Source: Heterostelium multicystogenum
Taxonomy: Eukaryota; Evosea; Eumycetozoa; Acytosteliales; Acytosteliaceae
Direction: 5' to 3'
Assembly: GCA_003667245.1 (NCBI GenBank)
Contig: RCNN01000009.1
Span: 119,897-183,896 of the forward strand
DNA length: 64,000 bases
Both the position numbers and the translations under genes were made by a program. Under the pieces are notes generated by a model that made no database searches, was not told where the DNA came from, and saw nothing but the letters and a program-made list of their open reading frames with translations. Each line of letters starts with the position of its first letter. Within the stretch, counting starts at the first letter, position 1. This document shows positions 11,277-22,876 of the stretch, one piece after another.

Positions 11277-12680
11277 ATGGAACCATCAAGTAAAAGTAAA
11301 ACTATTAATAATATGAAGGTTCACTTTCCACCTTCTCCTAGAATGCCTTCGTCTCCAATGTTGATGCCTCATCCCTCTTCTCCAAGATTGGGCTCGTCCT
11401 CTCCTAGATTAAACATGGTGCCACCTTCACCCAGAATGCCATCATCACATCCTCATCAACATTTATTGCACCATCAGAACCCGGCCTCACCTAGACTTCC
11501 ATCAGCTCACGCACATCATTTACAGGCACCAATGTCTTCACCTAGATTGGGTTCTCAATATCCAAATTCCCCAAGAATGAATTCACAAACACCTTCACCA
11601 AAGTTGAATTCACAATTTCTTTTGCAACCAAAGATTCATCCTAGTTCCCCTCAACTCCAATCTCAGCCAAATTTACCTCCACCAATGAAGCCCTTATCAA
11701 GTATTCAAATTCAAAGTGAAGAACTGGCTAACCAGATAGGTACTGCTGTAAAGTATCCAGAATTTATGGAAGATTTTCCTCATTCTCTCAAAAGGACTTT
11801 ATGGAATTCAGTTCAATTTGCACATCGTCATAAACTAATTGAGAGATCAGCATATCAAGTAAGTGACTATTCATTTACTAATAGTAACTTAATAACTTAT
11901 TAACCTTTGACATCAGGAGAGATTGATAATTCCATTAGCAAAAACAGCTGTATTTGATATGTATAACCAATATCTAGCATCAAGAATATATGAAAAGGCC
12001 CAATTGGAAAAGAATATCGATTTAAAGTTATTGGCATTCAACCATAAATGTATCTATTATAAATATGCTTTGGATGTGATTTTGGATTGTAAAGAATTGA
12101 TTTCCGTTGGTGGAAACAAGTTTGAATGTCCACCACTTATGGGTGATCCATCCATTGGAATGATGGAGTTGACTAAAGCTATTTTAAAAAAACCATTGGA
12201 TCCAGAAGGTCCACCTCAACCTAATATTATTGGAAACAAATTCTTTGAACTCGACAATCTAAATTGGTTGCTATACCGTCGTAGCTTCCTCAAAATTAGA
12301 AATCTAAAGAATATGATCGAAAGAAACGGAAAGTTCTCAATTGCAGATGCTTCTGACCAAGCATTGACAGATATAATTCATAGAGTTGGAATGTGGGCTA
12401 CTGGAGCTGCTACTGCCTTCATGGAATGGGTTGTTTTTTCGAAACTCCTTGAAAACTATGCGAAATTTGTCTTCCTATACCCAGATTAATATTCCTCGAC
12501 ACCATTGTCAAGATACATAATGATCTTGGCTGGATGATATCAAATCGCTTAATTCCAGACCAATTTGGTGTATCAATTCCATTCATGATTAGTGATATCT
12601 GTCAAATGTTAGCGCCAGTCTCCACTGCTATTATTAGAACTTACAATATTAAACCAACTTCGATTCAGCAACAACCATAA
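11277..12680 (+). CDS. Unknown protein with N-terminal SPR repeats
   Basis: I do not recognise this family. Exon 1 (11277-11858) encodes a Pro/Ser/His/Gln-rich region in which Ser-Pro-Arg is repeated about nine times, usually followed by Met or Leu (SPRMPSS, SPRLGSS and similar). It then becomes ordered: ELANQIGTAVKYPEFMEDFP and SLKRTLWNSVQFAHRH. Exon 2 starts at 11917 with ERLIIPLAKTAVFDMYNQYL and continues as a mainly helical domain (NLNWLLYRRSFLKIRNLKNM, HRVGMWATGAATAFMEW). A one-base shift near 12485 is needed to add FLDTIVKIHNDLGWMISN and finish at IQQQP-TAA. The SPR units resemble proline-directed kinase or 14-3-3-type sites, which is only suggestive. Confidence 0.6.
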
Positions 12681-12956
12681 TCTTCATTTCTTTCGAATCT
12701 GCTATTATAATTAACTGTTGTAATAAATAAATATTAATAGTTTTTATTTAAGTTGTAAATAATCCAATGTTTTATTAGTATGATTGGAGTTAATTATTTG
12801 GTTTGTTGCTGTTGGAATTGGTAATGAGAAATTATACAAAACTTTAATGAAATAGCAGAGATTGAAGTTAAAATTGAATTGAACTTCTAAATCTCTTCAT
12901 TCATAATTAAATCTTCATTGTCGTACTGGTAGTGGCAGACGATGGATTGGTCATGG

Positions 12957-15273
12957 TTAAATATTGGTTGTTGTAAAAGTGAGCTCGGGATTTTTTGTAA
13001 AAGCAGGAGTAGTTGTTGGCTTGGCTGTACTAGTAGTAGTTTGTTTTGTTTTGTTCAACATGGTTGATTTTATGGTTGATGTAACTGTGGATGGCTGGGC
13101 ACTCTTTACATTCTTCAATGGTGACGAAAGCCAGTTGCTTCTTTCTAAGTATATTGGCTGCACTACTGGATGTAGAGGAGCCAGCTCCAACTACTACTGG
13201 TGCGGTCTGAATGGTAACCATCTTTTTCTTGGCTATATGTCCATCGTTGGTAACTCCATTGTTCAGCTGATTCGAAAGTGGTGAGAGTGGTGCGCGTTTC
13301 TTTCCTATTCTCTCGACAAATGGAGACTGTACCATTGAGATCTCATCAGAGTTGTTGCTGCTTGATGAAGTTGTAGACTGTGGTATTTGTTGATGCTTCT
13401 TGATCAAAGCACTTGTGTTTCTTGGAGTTGATGGGGTGGATGGTCCTGTTGCTGCTCCTGGCTTTCGAGAATCAGAAGCACTTGATTTCACTGGTGTCTT
13501 AGCGACTGTTGCCTTTTTGACGGTAGAAATACCGTTTCCAGTTTTGTGTGAATCATCGAGTAGCTTTGATTGTTTTTTCTTTATCTTTACGCATCTTTTC
13601 TAAATCACGTTTAATACGGTCATTATCAGCTTGCTGGTCCATGAGTTCTAAATAATCGAATCCATCGAATGCAAATGGCTCACCATGTTGCTTTTGCCAT
13701 TCCATAAGTTCCTTTCTTAACTTTTCCTCAACGGCTGGAAGTTTTTGGATGGCTTTTCTAAGCTTTTCTTCTTGGATGAATCTTCCACGGTCAAATTTCT
13801 TGGACAACAATCTCTCTTTGTCACCAAGAACAGTTTGTTCATACTCGATCTTTGAATTTCTGATTTCTTCACGCTTCTCAATCAGTGTAATTAATGGCTT
13901 TGAAATCTCATAGACATGTCTGGCATGTTTCTTCCTCTGCCTCCAAAATTTCCAGATGCTCCTCACTACCATCGAGCACATCTTCAACCAACTCATCGAT
14001 TCTTTCCACTGGCCAATGGATCAAAGCATAAATTTCTGTAATATTCTCTCTGCACCTATTTATCAAATCCGACAAACTCGATCTTCTCAACTCTTCAACT
14101 CTAAATAATTCCTCTTGACACTTGTATAATATTAGTTAGTAACAAGATTATTGCCAATTATTAATATTATACATACAGCCTCTACCACATCCATTCCAAG
14201 TCCTGCTGTTTTGGAAAAGAAAGATTCACGCTCATCTTCTGGAATATCGAGTTTATCCCAAAGCAATGTGATTTTTTGGGCATATTCAGTCACCATTGCT
14301 TCGTTCTCTCTCTTTATGATCTGTAGCTTATCAATCTTTTGTAACAGCACAGTGATGGTTGCCAAACACAATGAAATTGGAGATGGTTGTCCCTCATTTG
14401 GTCTCTGACATCTTTACAATTGAAATTTCAAACTCGGTGTCTGGTGCAATCCTTAATTCCGACCACAATTCGACTATTGTCAAACATAATTGTTTTACTT
14501 TTTAAAAATGCTTCATTCTATCAATTTCGTATATGTTAATAATGTAAAGATTAATTATCTTAAAAATAAGTAGACTTACACGCTGTACTTGTAATCTCTT
14601 CACTTTCTTTTGCAAAGATGAAATCTTTTCCATTGAGTAGTCGTTTCCGTTGATATCACTCTCATTCATATGCGATTGATTCAGATCTTTCAATTCCAAT
14701 TCTTTTGAGATATCCTCAATGGTCGCCTCGAGATCTTCAATCAAAGCTACTCTATCCTCTGTTCTCTGTTTTAAATTTATGGATGTCAATATTTATTTTA
14801 ACAAATATAACATAATAATTCTCCATACCTTTCTTAAAACACTAAGTTGAGATTCAATATATGCTGATCTTTGTAAGAGGTTCATATTGGCCAATGGTTT
14901 GTTGGCATCTTTGACAGTCTCACCCAACTCTGTGGACATTGAACAAATAGATTCCAATCCACTCAAAATGTCTTTAATAATATCATCTTTATATTTTTCC
15001 TCTTTCTTCAAAAGATTGTTATAAATATTTATGACCTGTTTTGATGCACTGAAATCATCAGAAGCCACAAGATGAGATACGGGTGTTAGTGATCCAGCAA
15101 GTTGGAATGGAGATTTCAATTGATGAAATCAATGGATTCATCAATTTGGATATTACTACTAATACATACTATTCGCACTGTTGTCCTCGATAGTCGTCTT
15201 CAACACCAAGTTCGTCCCATACTCTAACAATCTTTTTCAATATTTCCTTTACTCCTTCTTCCGTTGAAGTCAT
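12957..15273 (-). CDS. Ase1/PRC1/MAP65 microtubule-bundling protein
   Basis: Cross-links antiparallel microtubules in the spindle midzone and helps cytokinesis. The ATG at 15273 starts MTSTEEGVKEILKKIVRVWDEL, the usual Ase1 opening. Coiled-coil exons follow (ANKPLANMNLLQRSAYIESQ; KIDKLQIIKRENEAMVTEY; KLDIPEDERESFFS). The conserved microtubule-binding spectrin region is clear: KKFDRGRFIQEEKLRKAIQK, LPAVEEKLRKELMEWQKQHG and PFAFDGFDYLELM. The tail is basic and Ser/Thr/Pro-rich with TPSTPRN and PLSPLSNQL, plausible CDK sites. Several frame changes occur between exons and near 13150; the downstream frame ending TFTTTNI at 12957 is preferred over one ending at 13030. An E2F-like site sits about 180 bp upstream. 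Confidence 0.8.
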
Positions 15274-15845
15274 TTCTTTACTTTCATCTATCAAATCTTG
15301 ATTTTATATTAGATAGATTTATTATTATTATTATTACTGTTTCAACTTTATTATTAAATTATATATAATTAGCAATACAATAACTTCGTAATCATATGAT
15401 TATCCTGCCCTTGAACAACCACATCAGTTTTTTAAATACAAATTGGATAGTTTTGGCGGGCTCCCTCACAAATTTAAAAACTTAAATTTTTGTACGTTAA
15501 ATTTTGTTTAATTTGAATTTCATATAACGCTTTTAATTATTGATCACATCAAAATTATAGTTACCTAAAAACCTTTGTGAATACTGATTATCATTGATTG
15601 AGATCATCGTTTTGATGAAAATTTTTGACATGGTTTGATTTGTGAACAGTACTAAGAAGCCATATCATTGACACCGTCATTGTCATATTGAAACCAATGA
15701 TAGTTCCAAATTAAAGTTCTCTACATTTTGTCTGATGGATGAGAGAGCTGTTAAGATTTCTTCTTGTATTTTGCAGATATCAAACTATCATGATAAATGA
15801 CCAAAGTGGGTGTGTTTCAACAAAATTAATCTGCAAAAGTGAAAA
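15274..15845. other. Upstream region of the Ase1 gene; 3' side of the SAP gene
   Basis: AT-rich, with an E2F-like site at 15451-15460 and an ATT microsatellite at about 15318-15336. No additional gene was seen. Confidence 0.55.
15451..15460 (+). promoter_or_regulatory. E2F-like site TTTTGGCGGG
   Basis: TTTTGGCGGG, the same core as the site in the rfc4/rif1 promoter, about 180 bp upstream of the Ase1/PRC1 ATG. Its GC-rich core stands out from the surrounding sequence. Confidence 0.5.
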
Positions 15846-17274
15846 TCATGGTTCTTGTTGAAAACTTCTTATTAGATCAATGGCTCTTATCAATTTTTGC
15901 CAATCCAAATGTTTCCTTTCTTCCTTGGTTATCGGAAGTCCACTCAAGTCAGCAATGTCTGAGTTTCCAGTGACTTTTTGGTTGGTCTTTTTCTGTTTCT
16001 TTTTTGGTTTGTTTTCAGACTCGTCATCTTGTCGGTTGGTCTTTCTTTTTGGTTTGTGTTCATTTGCGTCATCATATCCATCTTTCCTGGTTGTTATTTT
16101 CGTCGTCGTCTTGACCATTTCTAATATTATATTTGCTTGTCAAAGATGATGAGATAGGTTTTATGACTTGTTTGTCGATCAGGAGCTCAGTAATGTTAAC
16201 ATGTTTATCTGAATTAAGCCTAGCTGAAAAGGCCTTGAGAGCGTTTCTTTCGTTTCTCAGTACGCAATATCGAACATAGAATGGGGAACGACGACTTGAC
16301 CAAACAAGTATCCAGCCATTGGTTCCATTTGTCAAGAGACCAAGGACACTGTAATTGGAGTTGAAAGTGATGACAAGACACTCCACGAGAGCTTGAGGCA
16401 AATGGTCGCAGATGTTCTTCTCAGGAGTCTTCAATTCGATGAAGCAGTAGATTTCAAAAGACATGAGTCTGGAAGATGGAGAAGTGGAAGGGACAATGAC
16501 AATATCTGTTGTTCCACAGAGTGTAGAATCGTTAAATTCGAGACTATAGAGTTTGTTGATTGTTGAGACATTGCGATACTCGAAACCATTAGGAAGTGAA
16601 TACTCTTTCTTCAGCCAATCAAGGACCCGAGGGAGATTCTCTTTCTCATCGTACTGTTTATGAGTTGTTTGAAATTTAAATAGTCTTTCTATCAATTGAT
16701 CCTTCTTGCCATATGTTACTAGATTGTTGATCTTCAACATCTCCTTGAGTTCTTCCACATTGAATTTGGTTAGACTTGCCTTAGTATGAGAAATTTCCTT
16801 CTTTAACCACTCGTAATGATTGGCTATTTCTTCATTGGGCACCTCTTCGAATCGTTGGACTTTCACATCCAGGTTTCTCGAGAGTTCATCCCATATCTGA
16901 TTTGTGACATCTGAGAAACATATCGATTTTGTCTTGTGATTGTTTAGGATCTTCTCAAGATTCTTTTGTATATTCTTTATCATACTATATATATTTTCCT
17001 CCATACAATTAATTTCTGAGGTAGAGTAAGTATTGAATGTATTACCAAAGAAAAAGTCAAACTTACCATTTGGGGCAACTGGTTGTGATTGTGTTGGAGC
17101 TGACATCGAAGAAAGTGCGATCAACATTTGATAAGAGAGATAACGTACGTCAGTGGTGATTGTACGAATTATAGAGATCTTCTGTTGATCTGTGAGATTG
17201 TTGTTGTTTTCTATTGTATCTATTTGTGCTTGGATATCCGAATCAGGATTCCATTTTTTTTGTTGATCAGACAT
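15846..17274 (-). CDS. SAP-domain protein with PD-(D/E)XK nuclease-like core
   Basis: The ATG is at 17274. A 400-codon open frame is followed by a one-base shift near 16100 into a basic tail ending IRSFQQEP (stop 15848-15846). Residues about 168-202 form a SAP helix-turn-helix (LTKFNVEELKEMLKINNL, KKDQLIERLF), a DNA-binding module. Residues about 244-335 resemble a PD-(D/E)XK nuclease core: GTTDIVIV (Asp 257), CFIELKTPE (Glu 280, Lys 282), then QALVE (Gln 294) and LGLLTNGTNGWILVW. The tail is rich in Lys (KPKRKTNRQDDE, KPKKKQKK), like a nuclear localisation signal. The active-site reading is mine; function could be DNA repair, defence or a Crinkler-like effector domain. No intron was seen. 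Confidence 0.6.
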
Positions 17275-17681
17275 TTTAATAAGAATGATTTTTAAAAAAA
17301 AGAGTAGATAATATAAAGCAAATTGAAAATTTAAATTAATATAAGTTCAAAAATAAGAAATAAATATAGGTTGGTGAGTTTTCCACATCTAATTTTTTAT
17401 AAATAATTTTTTCTTTTCTTCAAATTGTATTTCAGAGATTGACAATAAAACACATTTACTAGAAATAACTATTTAGGTTGTTGTATACTGACACCTAATT
17501 TGTCTTGTTTTACCAATTTTATGAATTACATTTGTAGTAACTTCAATCTCATTAATTCTTGTAAAATCACACCTATTTCTCCAAGGAATGAACCACACAA
17601 ATTTATTGAATTTAGTATTTTAAATTTGCAATATCATCAAGAATGTACTTTTATTGATCATATTGAAGATTTTCATTCTAT
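17275..17681. other. Spacer upstream of the SAP gene and 3' of the secreted-protein gene
   Basis: AT-rich. Short open frames on the + strand here look like chance. Probably holds the promoter of the minus-strand SAP gene. Confidence 0.5.
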
Positions 17682-18134
17682 TTATGCCGATGCACAACCA
17701 TGACCTTCGAGTGTGAATGGACATTCAAAACATTTTGGACAGGTATAGCAATAAACTCTAATTGCGGGCGTTGCACCAATTGGAACTTTAAACGATAGAT
17801 TGTCAAAATTCATATTATATGCACTGGTTTGGGTTTCTATAGTTGTAAATAGAAAGTCAGTAGTTTTATATCCGACATCGGTTTTGTATTGAACAGCATT
17901 GTAAATTTGATTCACTATTGTTAGGTTTGCAGTATAAATGTAGGGTGTTGTTGCTTCGATATCATTCATCAGATACTCGGTCACTGGAATGAATGTTATG
18001 ATAGTTGCAGAAAAATTGTGATTATAACTATAACACTCTGAACCATCTATATTGAAGCTAGGATGTTGGTACACTTCCAAAGAGATAACTACTTTTAAAA
18101 AAACAATTATTGTTAAAATTGTAACTCTATTCAT
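17682..18134 (-). CDS. Small secreted Cys-rich protein
   Basis: An intact single-exon gene of 150 residues. Residues 1-19 (MNRVTILTIIVFLKVVISL) form a signal peptide. The body has three N-glycosylation sequons (NFS, NLT, NLS) and ends with a CxxCxxCxxC cluster (CYTCPKCFEC) plus one more Cys four residues from the end. No hydrophobic C-terminus or GPI signal is visible, so secretion is likely. I do not recognise a family; small glycoproteins of this style are common in dictyostelids and may act in the extracellular matrix or spore coat, which is not shown here. Confidence 0.65.
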   Translation of the reverse strand: MNRVTILTIIVFLKVVISLEVYQHPSFNIDGSECYSYNHNFSATIITFIPVTEYLMNDIEATTPYIYTANLTIVNQIYNAVQYKTDVGYKTTDFLFTTIETQTSAYNMNFDNLSFKVPIGATPAIRVYCYTCPKCFECPFTLEGHGCASA

Positions 18135-18338
18135 TTGTATAAAATAGTAATAGTAATAAAAAAGTAATTAATTAAACAACAACAAAAAATAATGAGGTGG
18201 ACAACAATATTTAAAAAGATCTTTTTTTAAGAAAGGTAGGTAAATCATTAATTAATGTGGTTTATTTTTTTGTTTTGGGATAGTTCTCATTAAACATCAA
18301 TTGATATAAATAATAATTAATTAATAAAAACACTCTTC

Positions 18339-19312
18339 ATGTCAAATAATTCTAATCAAGTTTGGTATATAACTGGTTGCACCTCTGGAACTGGGTTGGC
18401 TTTGGTGGAAGAGCTGCTATCCAGAGGTCATAGGGTTGCTGGCACATCAAGAAGCCTTAAAAAAGTGTCAGATCTACCCGTTGCAAAGAACCCAAACTTT
18501 CTAGCTTTAGAAGTTGACATTGTCAATGAGAAATCTGTTCAAAATTCAATTGACAGAACCATTACTCATGTATGTACATCTGTTCACATCGTTAAGTAAG
18601 TCCCTTTCTAATAGTTCCTCTGAAGTTTGGAGATCTTACTCATGTTGTAAACAATGCTGGATACGGATTGATGGGAGCAGTCGAGGAAATCACAGATGCA
18701 GAGCAAAGAACACTATTCGATGCTCTCTATTTTGGACCTTTGAATGTAATCCGCGCCTCACTTCCACACTTGAGATCCAAGCAGCACGGATACATTTTCA
18801 ACATTAGTTCAATTGCCGGATTCAGGTCAACCAAAGGATCTGGTGCATATAATGGTGTAAAGTTTGCAGTAACCGGAATGACTGAAGGTAATAAAGTCCT
18901 GTCTATACAATGAAAGAGCCAAAGGTTCTGTTGTTGAACTTAACTAATTCCCACTTTACGATGGTATCTCTAGCTCTTGCAGAGGATGTTAAACCGTTCA
19001 ATATTAAGGTTGCCAATGTTTATTTTGGGATTCTTTGCAACCAGATTCCTGGAAGACATTGTGACTGCTAAAACACCAATTCCAGCATATAATTCAGCAG
19101 CTGTCCTAAATGACCGAGTTGCTACCTTCAAAACACTGTCGCCAGGAAAATGCTCTAAATTTGCCGAAATCCTTATTGAACATGGTACTAGAAGTTCTTT
19201 ACCATGCAATCTCTTTATTGGACCAGAGTCAACATTTACTGCTGCTGAAATTAAGCTTAAACAACTTTCCGAGCAAATCTCATCACAAAAAGAATCTAAT
19301 TCAAAAGTTTAA
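18339..19312 (+). CDS. Short-chain dehydrogenase/reductase (SDR)
   Basis: NAD(P)-dependent oxidoreductase of the classical SDR family. Visible motifs are the cofactor loop TGCTSGTG near residue 12, the VVNNAGYG loop, the catalytic Ser in FNISSIAG, and the YxxxK pair in AYNGVKFAV. PFNIKVANVYFG marks the usual C-terminal segment. Introns appear at about 18570-18610 and 18885-18970. A shift near 19045 joins the last exon (FLEDIVTAKTPIPAYN to QKESNSKV). The substrate cannot be inferred. The catalytic residues are present, so a disrupted enzyme is less likely than sequence error. Confidence 0.78.
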
Positions 19313-19561
19313 AAGATTGTAATTCATTGTACAGATTCAGACAATTTAGAATTCAAAGTAATTTGAAAATTAACTAATAAATTACTTTGACAATCGTATA
19401 AGATACATTTACAATGTTGAATATTCAAATGGAAATTTTATTGTTATAAGGTGGAATAAAATAAGTTCCAAAAACTTTCATTGTTGGAAATAAAATTTGT
19501 TTTTTCAGTTCTGATCAGGTGACAAGACATTGATTGATAGATCGACAGGTAATTGGTTGAA

Positions 19562-21238
19562 ATGAAGGTACTATTATATTTTGGATATGCATATGATGTG
19601 GTATATTAATACAACAACAATTACTTGCTGGTAATAGATTGCTATAGAGGGCTGTTGTCATGGTGATATTGAGATCATCTATAATTCGTTGCTGAATGTT
19701 GAGAAGCAAACAGGCGAGAAGATAGACTTGCTCATTTGTTGTGGTGATTATGAAGCTTTGAGGAATTTAAATGACCTTCAATCGCTGGCCGTACCCGAGA
19801 AGTACAAGAAGATGGGATCATTCCATCATTATTACAGTGGCAGATTGGTTGCCCCCATTTTGACTCTGGTCATGGAGGAAATCACGAATCGTCCAACTAC
19901 TTTAGTGAGTTGCCAAATGGCGGTTGGCTCTGTTCTAATATCTACTACATGGGACGCTGTGGTGTCGTGCAGTTCGGTGGGCTGCGCATTGGTGCTCTGT
20001 CTGGTATCTACAAGCATCACGATTATCAAAAGGGCCACTTCGAGCAGGTCCCTCTCAATGATAGTACAATGCGATCGATCTACCACACTAGAGAGCTGGA
20101 TGTATTCAAACTGCTTGCAATCAACCTCAACAGTAGCAATGACAATGCTGCTGTTGACAATCGACTAGACATTGTATTCTCACATGACTGGCCACAAGGA
20201 ATAGTCAAATACGGGAACAAAGCCAGGTTGTACCAGTATAAAGAACACCTGATGCAGGATGGAGATGATCTTGGCTCACCAGCGGGAATGCAAATACTTA
20301 AAGAGCTCAAGCCTAAGTACTGGTTCTCAGCTCATCTTCATGTTAAATACGCGGCCATATATCCGCATGCAGATGGCACATCCACAAAATTCTTAGCGCT
20401 AGACAAAGTTTTACCAAACAGAGATTTCCTACAGATACTCGACTTTGAAGCTAAACAACAACAACCATTAAAACTCCACTATGATTTAGAATGGCTTGCA
20501 ATTATAAATGCAACTAAAACCATCACAAACAACCACAAGAATCATTACCCAACTCCACTTTCACTAGACTCATTTAAAAAGTAACCTATGCAACACCTGC
20601 TTTCAACTTGAAAATCCTACTAACATAATTAATCATTTACTCTTAGTCTGTATAATGCTTCCGACTTAAAGAATATTGATAGCAAACTTAAGGAATTAAA
20701 CAAACTAAGAGATCAAGGAGATGCAGGCGATGAAGTGCAACCCCAAGACCAGGTGAATCCGAGTCAACACTTAGAGATACCTTTTAACTTTATTGAAAAT
20801 ACCGTTGCATTTGACCCATCAAATCCAAATCAATTCTATCCAATGCGTAGGTACTAAATATTAATATGATGGATAAGAATCATTGAATGATATTAATCAA
20901 CATCATCATTGAAGCCTATGAGAATCCACAAAACATAGTACTAAATAATCTATTGGACGTTGTATGCAATAAAGATCAATCCAAGACCATCGACGATGAA
21001 ACCCTTGCATCATTAGATACAAATACTTTCAGAGTAGAGTTGAGCAATACACATCAAAAACGATGCTGGTTTCCAACAACAACAATTTAATTCCAATACC
21101 AATTTCAACAACAACAATCCCAGCAATAATGATCCAACTCAACAGGTTGCTAAGCTTCAGAAAACAGGTGTAAATGAGAATGAAAGTGTAAAGATATATA
21201 AAGACCAGTCGGAGATAAATATTGACGAAGATGAATAA
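19562..21238 (+). CDS. dbr1: RNA lariat debranching enzyme Dbr1
   Basis: Hydrolyses the 2'-5' branch of excised intron lariats in the nucleus. Exon 1 codes only ATG AAG (19562-19567); after an intron (19568-19637) the protein reads MKIAIEGCCHGD, the classical Dbr1 start. Metallophosphatase motifs follow: DLLICCGDYEALRN, GGNHESSNYFSELPNGGWL, VFSHDWPQGI and YWFSAHLHVKYAA, then FLALDKVLPNRDFLQIL. Two further introns lie near 20580-20646 and 20848-20920. The C-terminal tail is Asn/Gln-rich and ends INIDEDE. Two shifts are needed: a missing base near 19873, right at the GNHE motif, and one near 21058. It is followed by the Trm10 gene after 122 bp, same strand. Confidence 0.9.
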
Positions 21239-21360
21239 AATTAATAATACCATTTGAACTTTTTTTTTCAAACTTCCATTTTGACGATTCATTTTCGTTC
21301 GATTCTTCAGATAACTTCATTGTCAACTGTCAGCTAACAATCTAGATCTAATCATATAAA

Positions 21361-22601
21361 ATGTCAGAGGACTATTAGCTCAACAGGAAGTGATCCAACT
21401 ATTGCCAGCTCAACAGAAACCATTCCCCAAACCAACGGTGCAACAGAACTATCTTCAACCACTAGCAATGAAATTATAACAACAACTACAACTGTCGAAA
21501 CTACTACTACTACTGCTGCAGTGGGTGAAGAAGACAACAAACCTCTTTCAAAAGGTCAACTAAAGAGAAAACTAAAGGAAGAGAGATGGAATCAAATTAA
21601 GGATCAGCGTAAAGAGTTTTTGAAGCAGAAGAAGAGAGAATTGAAGCGACGTAAGCACCAGGAGATGACGAAGGAGCAGAGAATAGAGAAGAAACTAAAG
21701 AAGCAAAAGAAAAAGAGAGATCCATCCACCATTGAATATAGCGGCAATGTTGTGTTGGACATGGAGATGGCTCCGTTGATGAATGATAAAGAGATGCGTA
21801 GCACCGTCAACCAGGTTTGCTATCTCTACGGTGCCAATACAAAGTCAGAGCACCCTCTTAGGATTGCAATCACAGGATACAAAGGTGAAATACGTGACAT
21901 GATGGAAGCGATGAATGGCGTTCCCAACTGGAAGTCAGTCAACAAATATGAGCAAACCTATATGGAGATTTTCGATAATAAACAAAACAGCAGCAACTCT
22001 AGCAGCGAGGAGAATGGCAATACTGAGAGTAGACTCAGTAAAGATCAGCTAGTATACCTTACTGCTGAATCACCAAACACTTTGGAAAAAGATTGACCCA
22101 ACCAAACATTATATCATCGGCTCATTCGTCGACCACAACAAAACTCAAGGGATACACATACAAAAAGGCAGTTGAACAAGGAATTGCTACTGCTAAACTA
22201 CCCATTGGAGAGTATATCCAGCTATCATCAAGAAAGGTGTTGGCTATTAACCATGGTCAGTATCAATAGTTCATACATTACAATCAAAGACCCCATAAGT
22301 ACTAACCCGTTATACTTAGTTTTTGAGATACTTCTACACTTTGCACATAATAACGATTGGAAAGAGGCATTTGAGAAAGTAATACCATCAAGAAAGCAAA
22401 GCAAAAGAAGGTGAAGAAGATGATGATGACAACGATACTGTTGAATATATACAAAAAGATTTACAGCAAAAGCAACAAGAACAATCCACACAACAACCAA
22501 ACAACAGCGATTCTACAACAACAACTTCAACAACTTCAACAACAATATCATCAACTACAAATACATCTATACTTTCTACGAAAACAACAGAAGATAAATA
22601 A
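21361..22601 (+). CDS. tRNA (guanine-N1) methyltransferase Trm10 family
   Basis: SPOUT-family methyltransferase that modifies N1 of position 9 in tRNA. A Thr/Ser-rich start precedes a Lys-rich helix ([30 protein letters not shown]) typical of the family. The SPOUT domain is clear: [63 protein letters not shown] and [17 protein letters not shown], with an intron (about 22255-22319) between INH and VFE. The C-terminus is acidic, then Gln/Asn/Thr-rich. Frame changes are needed near 21372, 22093 and 22408. The nearest relatives are TRMT10A/B-like; which paralogue is not resolved. Confidence 0.85.
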
Positions 22602-22876
22602 GACAACCAATACAACCCCATAAGAGATAGAATTATAATAATATTTATTCACCAATAACAAATCTTACTTTTCTTTCTTTAAACTTTAAACTACAATCTA
22701 TTCGGAAATTGAATAAATTGAATTTAATTTACAAGATATTTATATTTATTCATTCATTCATTTTGAACAACTGTTGTTTAACTTTACAACAATACTTAAT
22801 ACTATTCTGTTATATATATAATAATAATAAAATAAATAAATAAACTTAGTTAACAATAAATATTAGATTGAATCAA

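Noticed and set aside
13030..13284. Plus-strand 106-residue hydrophobic frame opposite the Ase1 C-terminus
   Set aside because: It is the complement of Ser/Thr/Lys-rich coding sequence of the Ase1-like gene.
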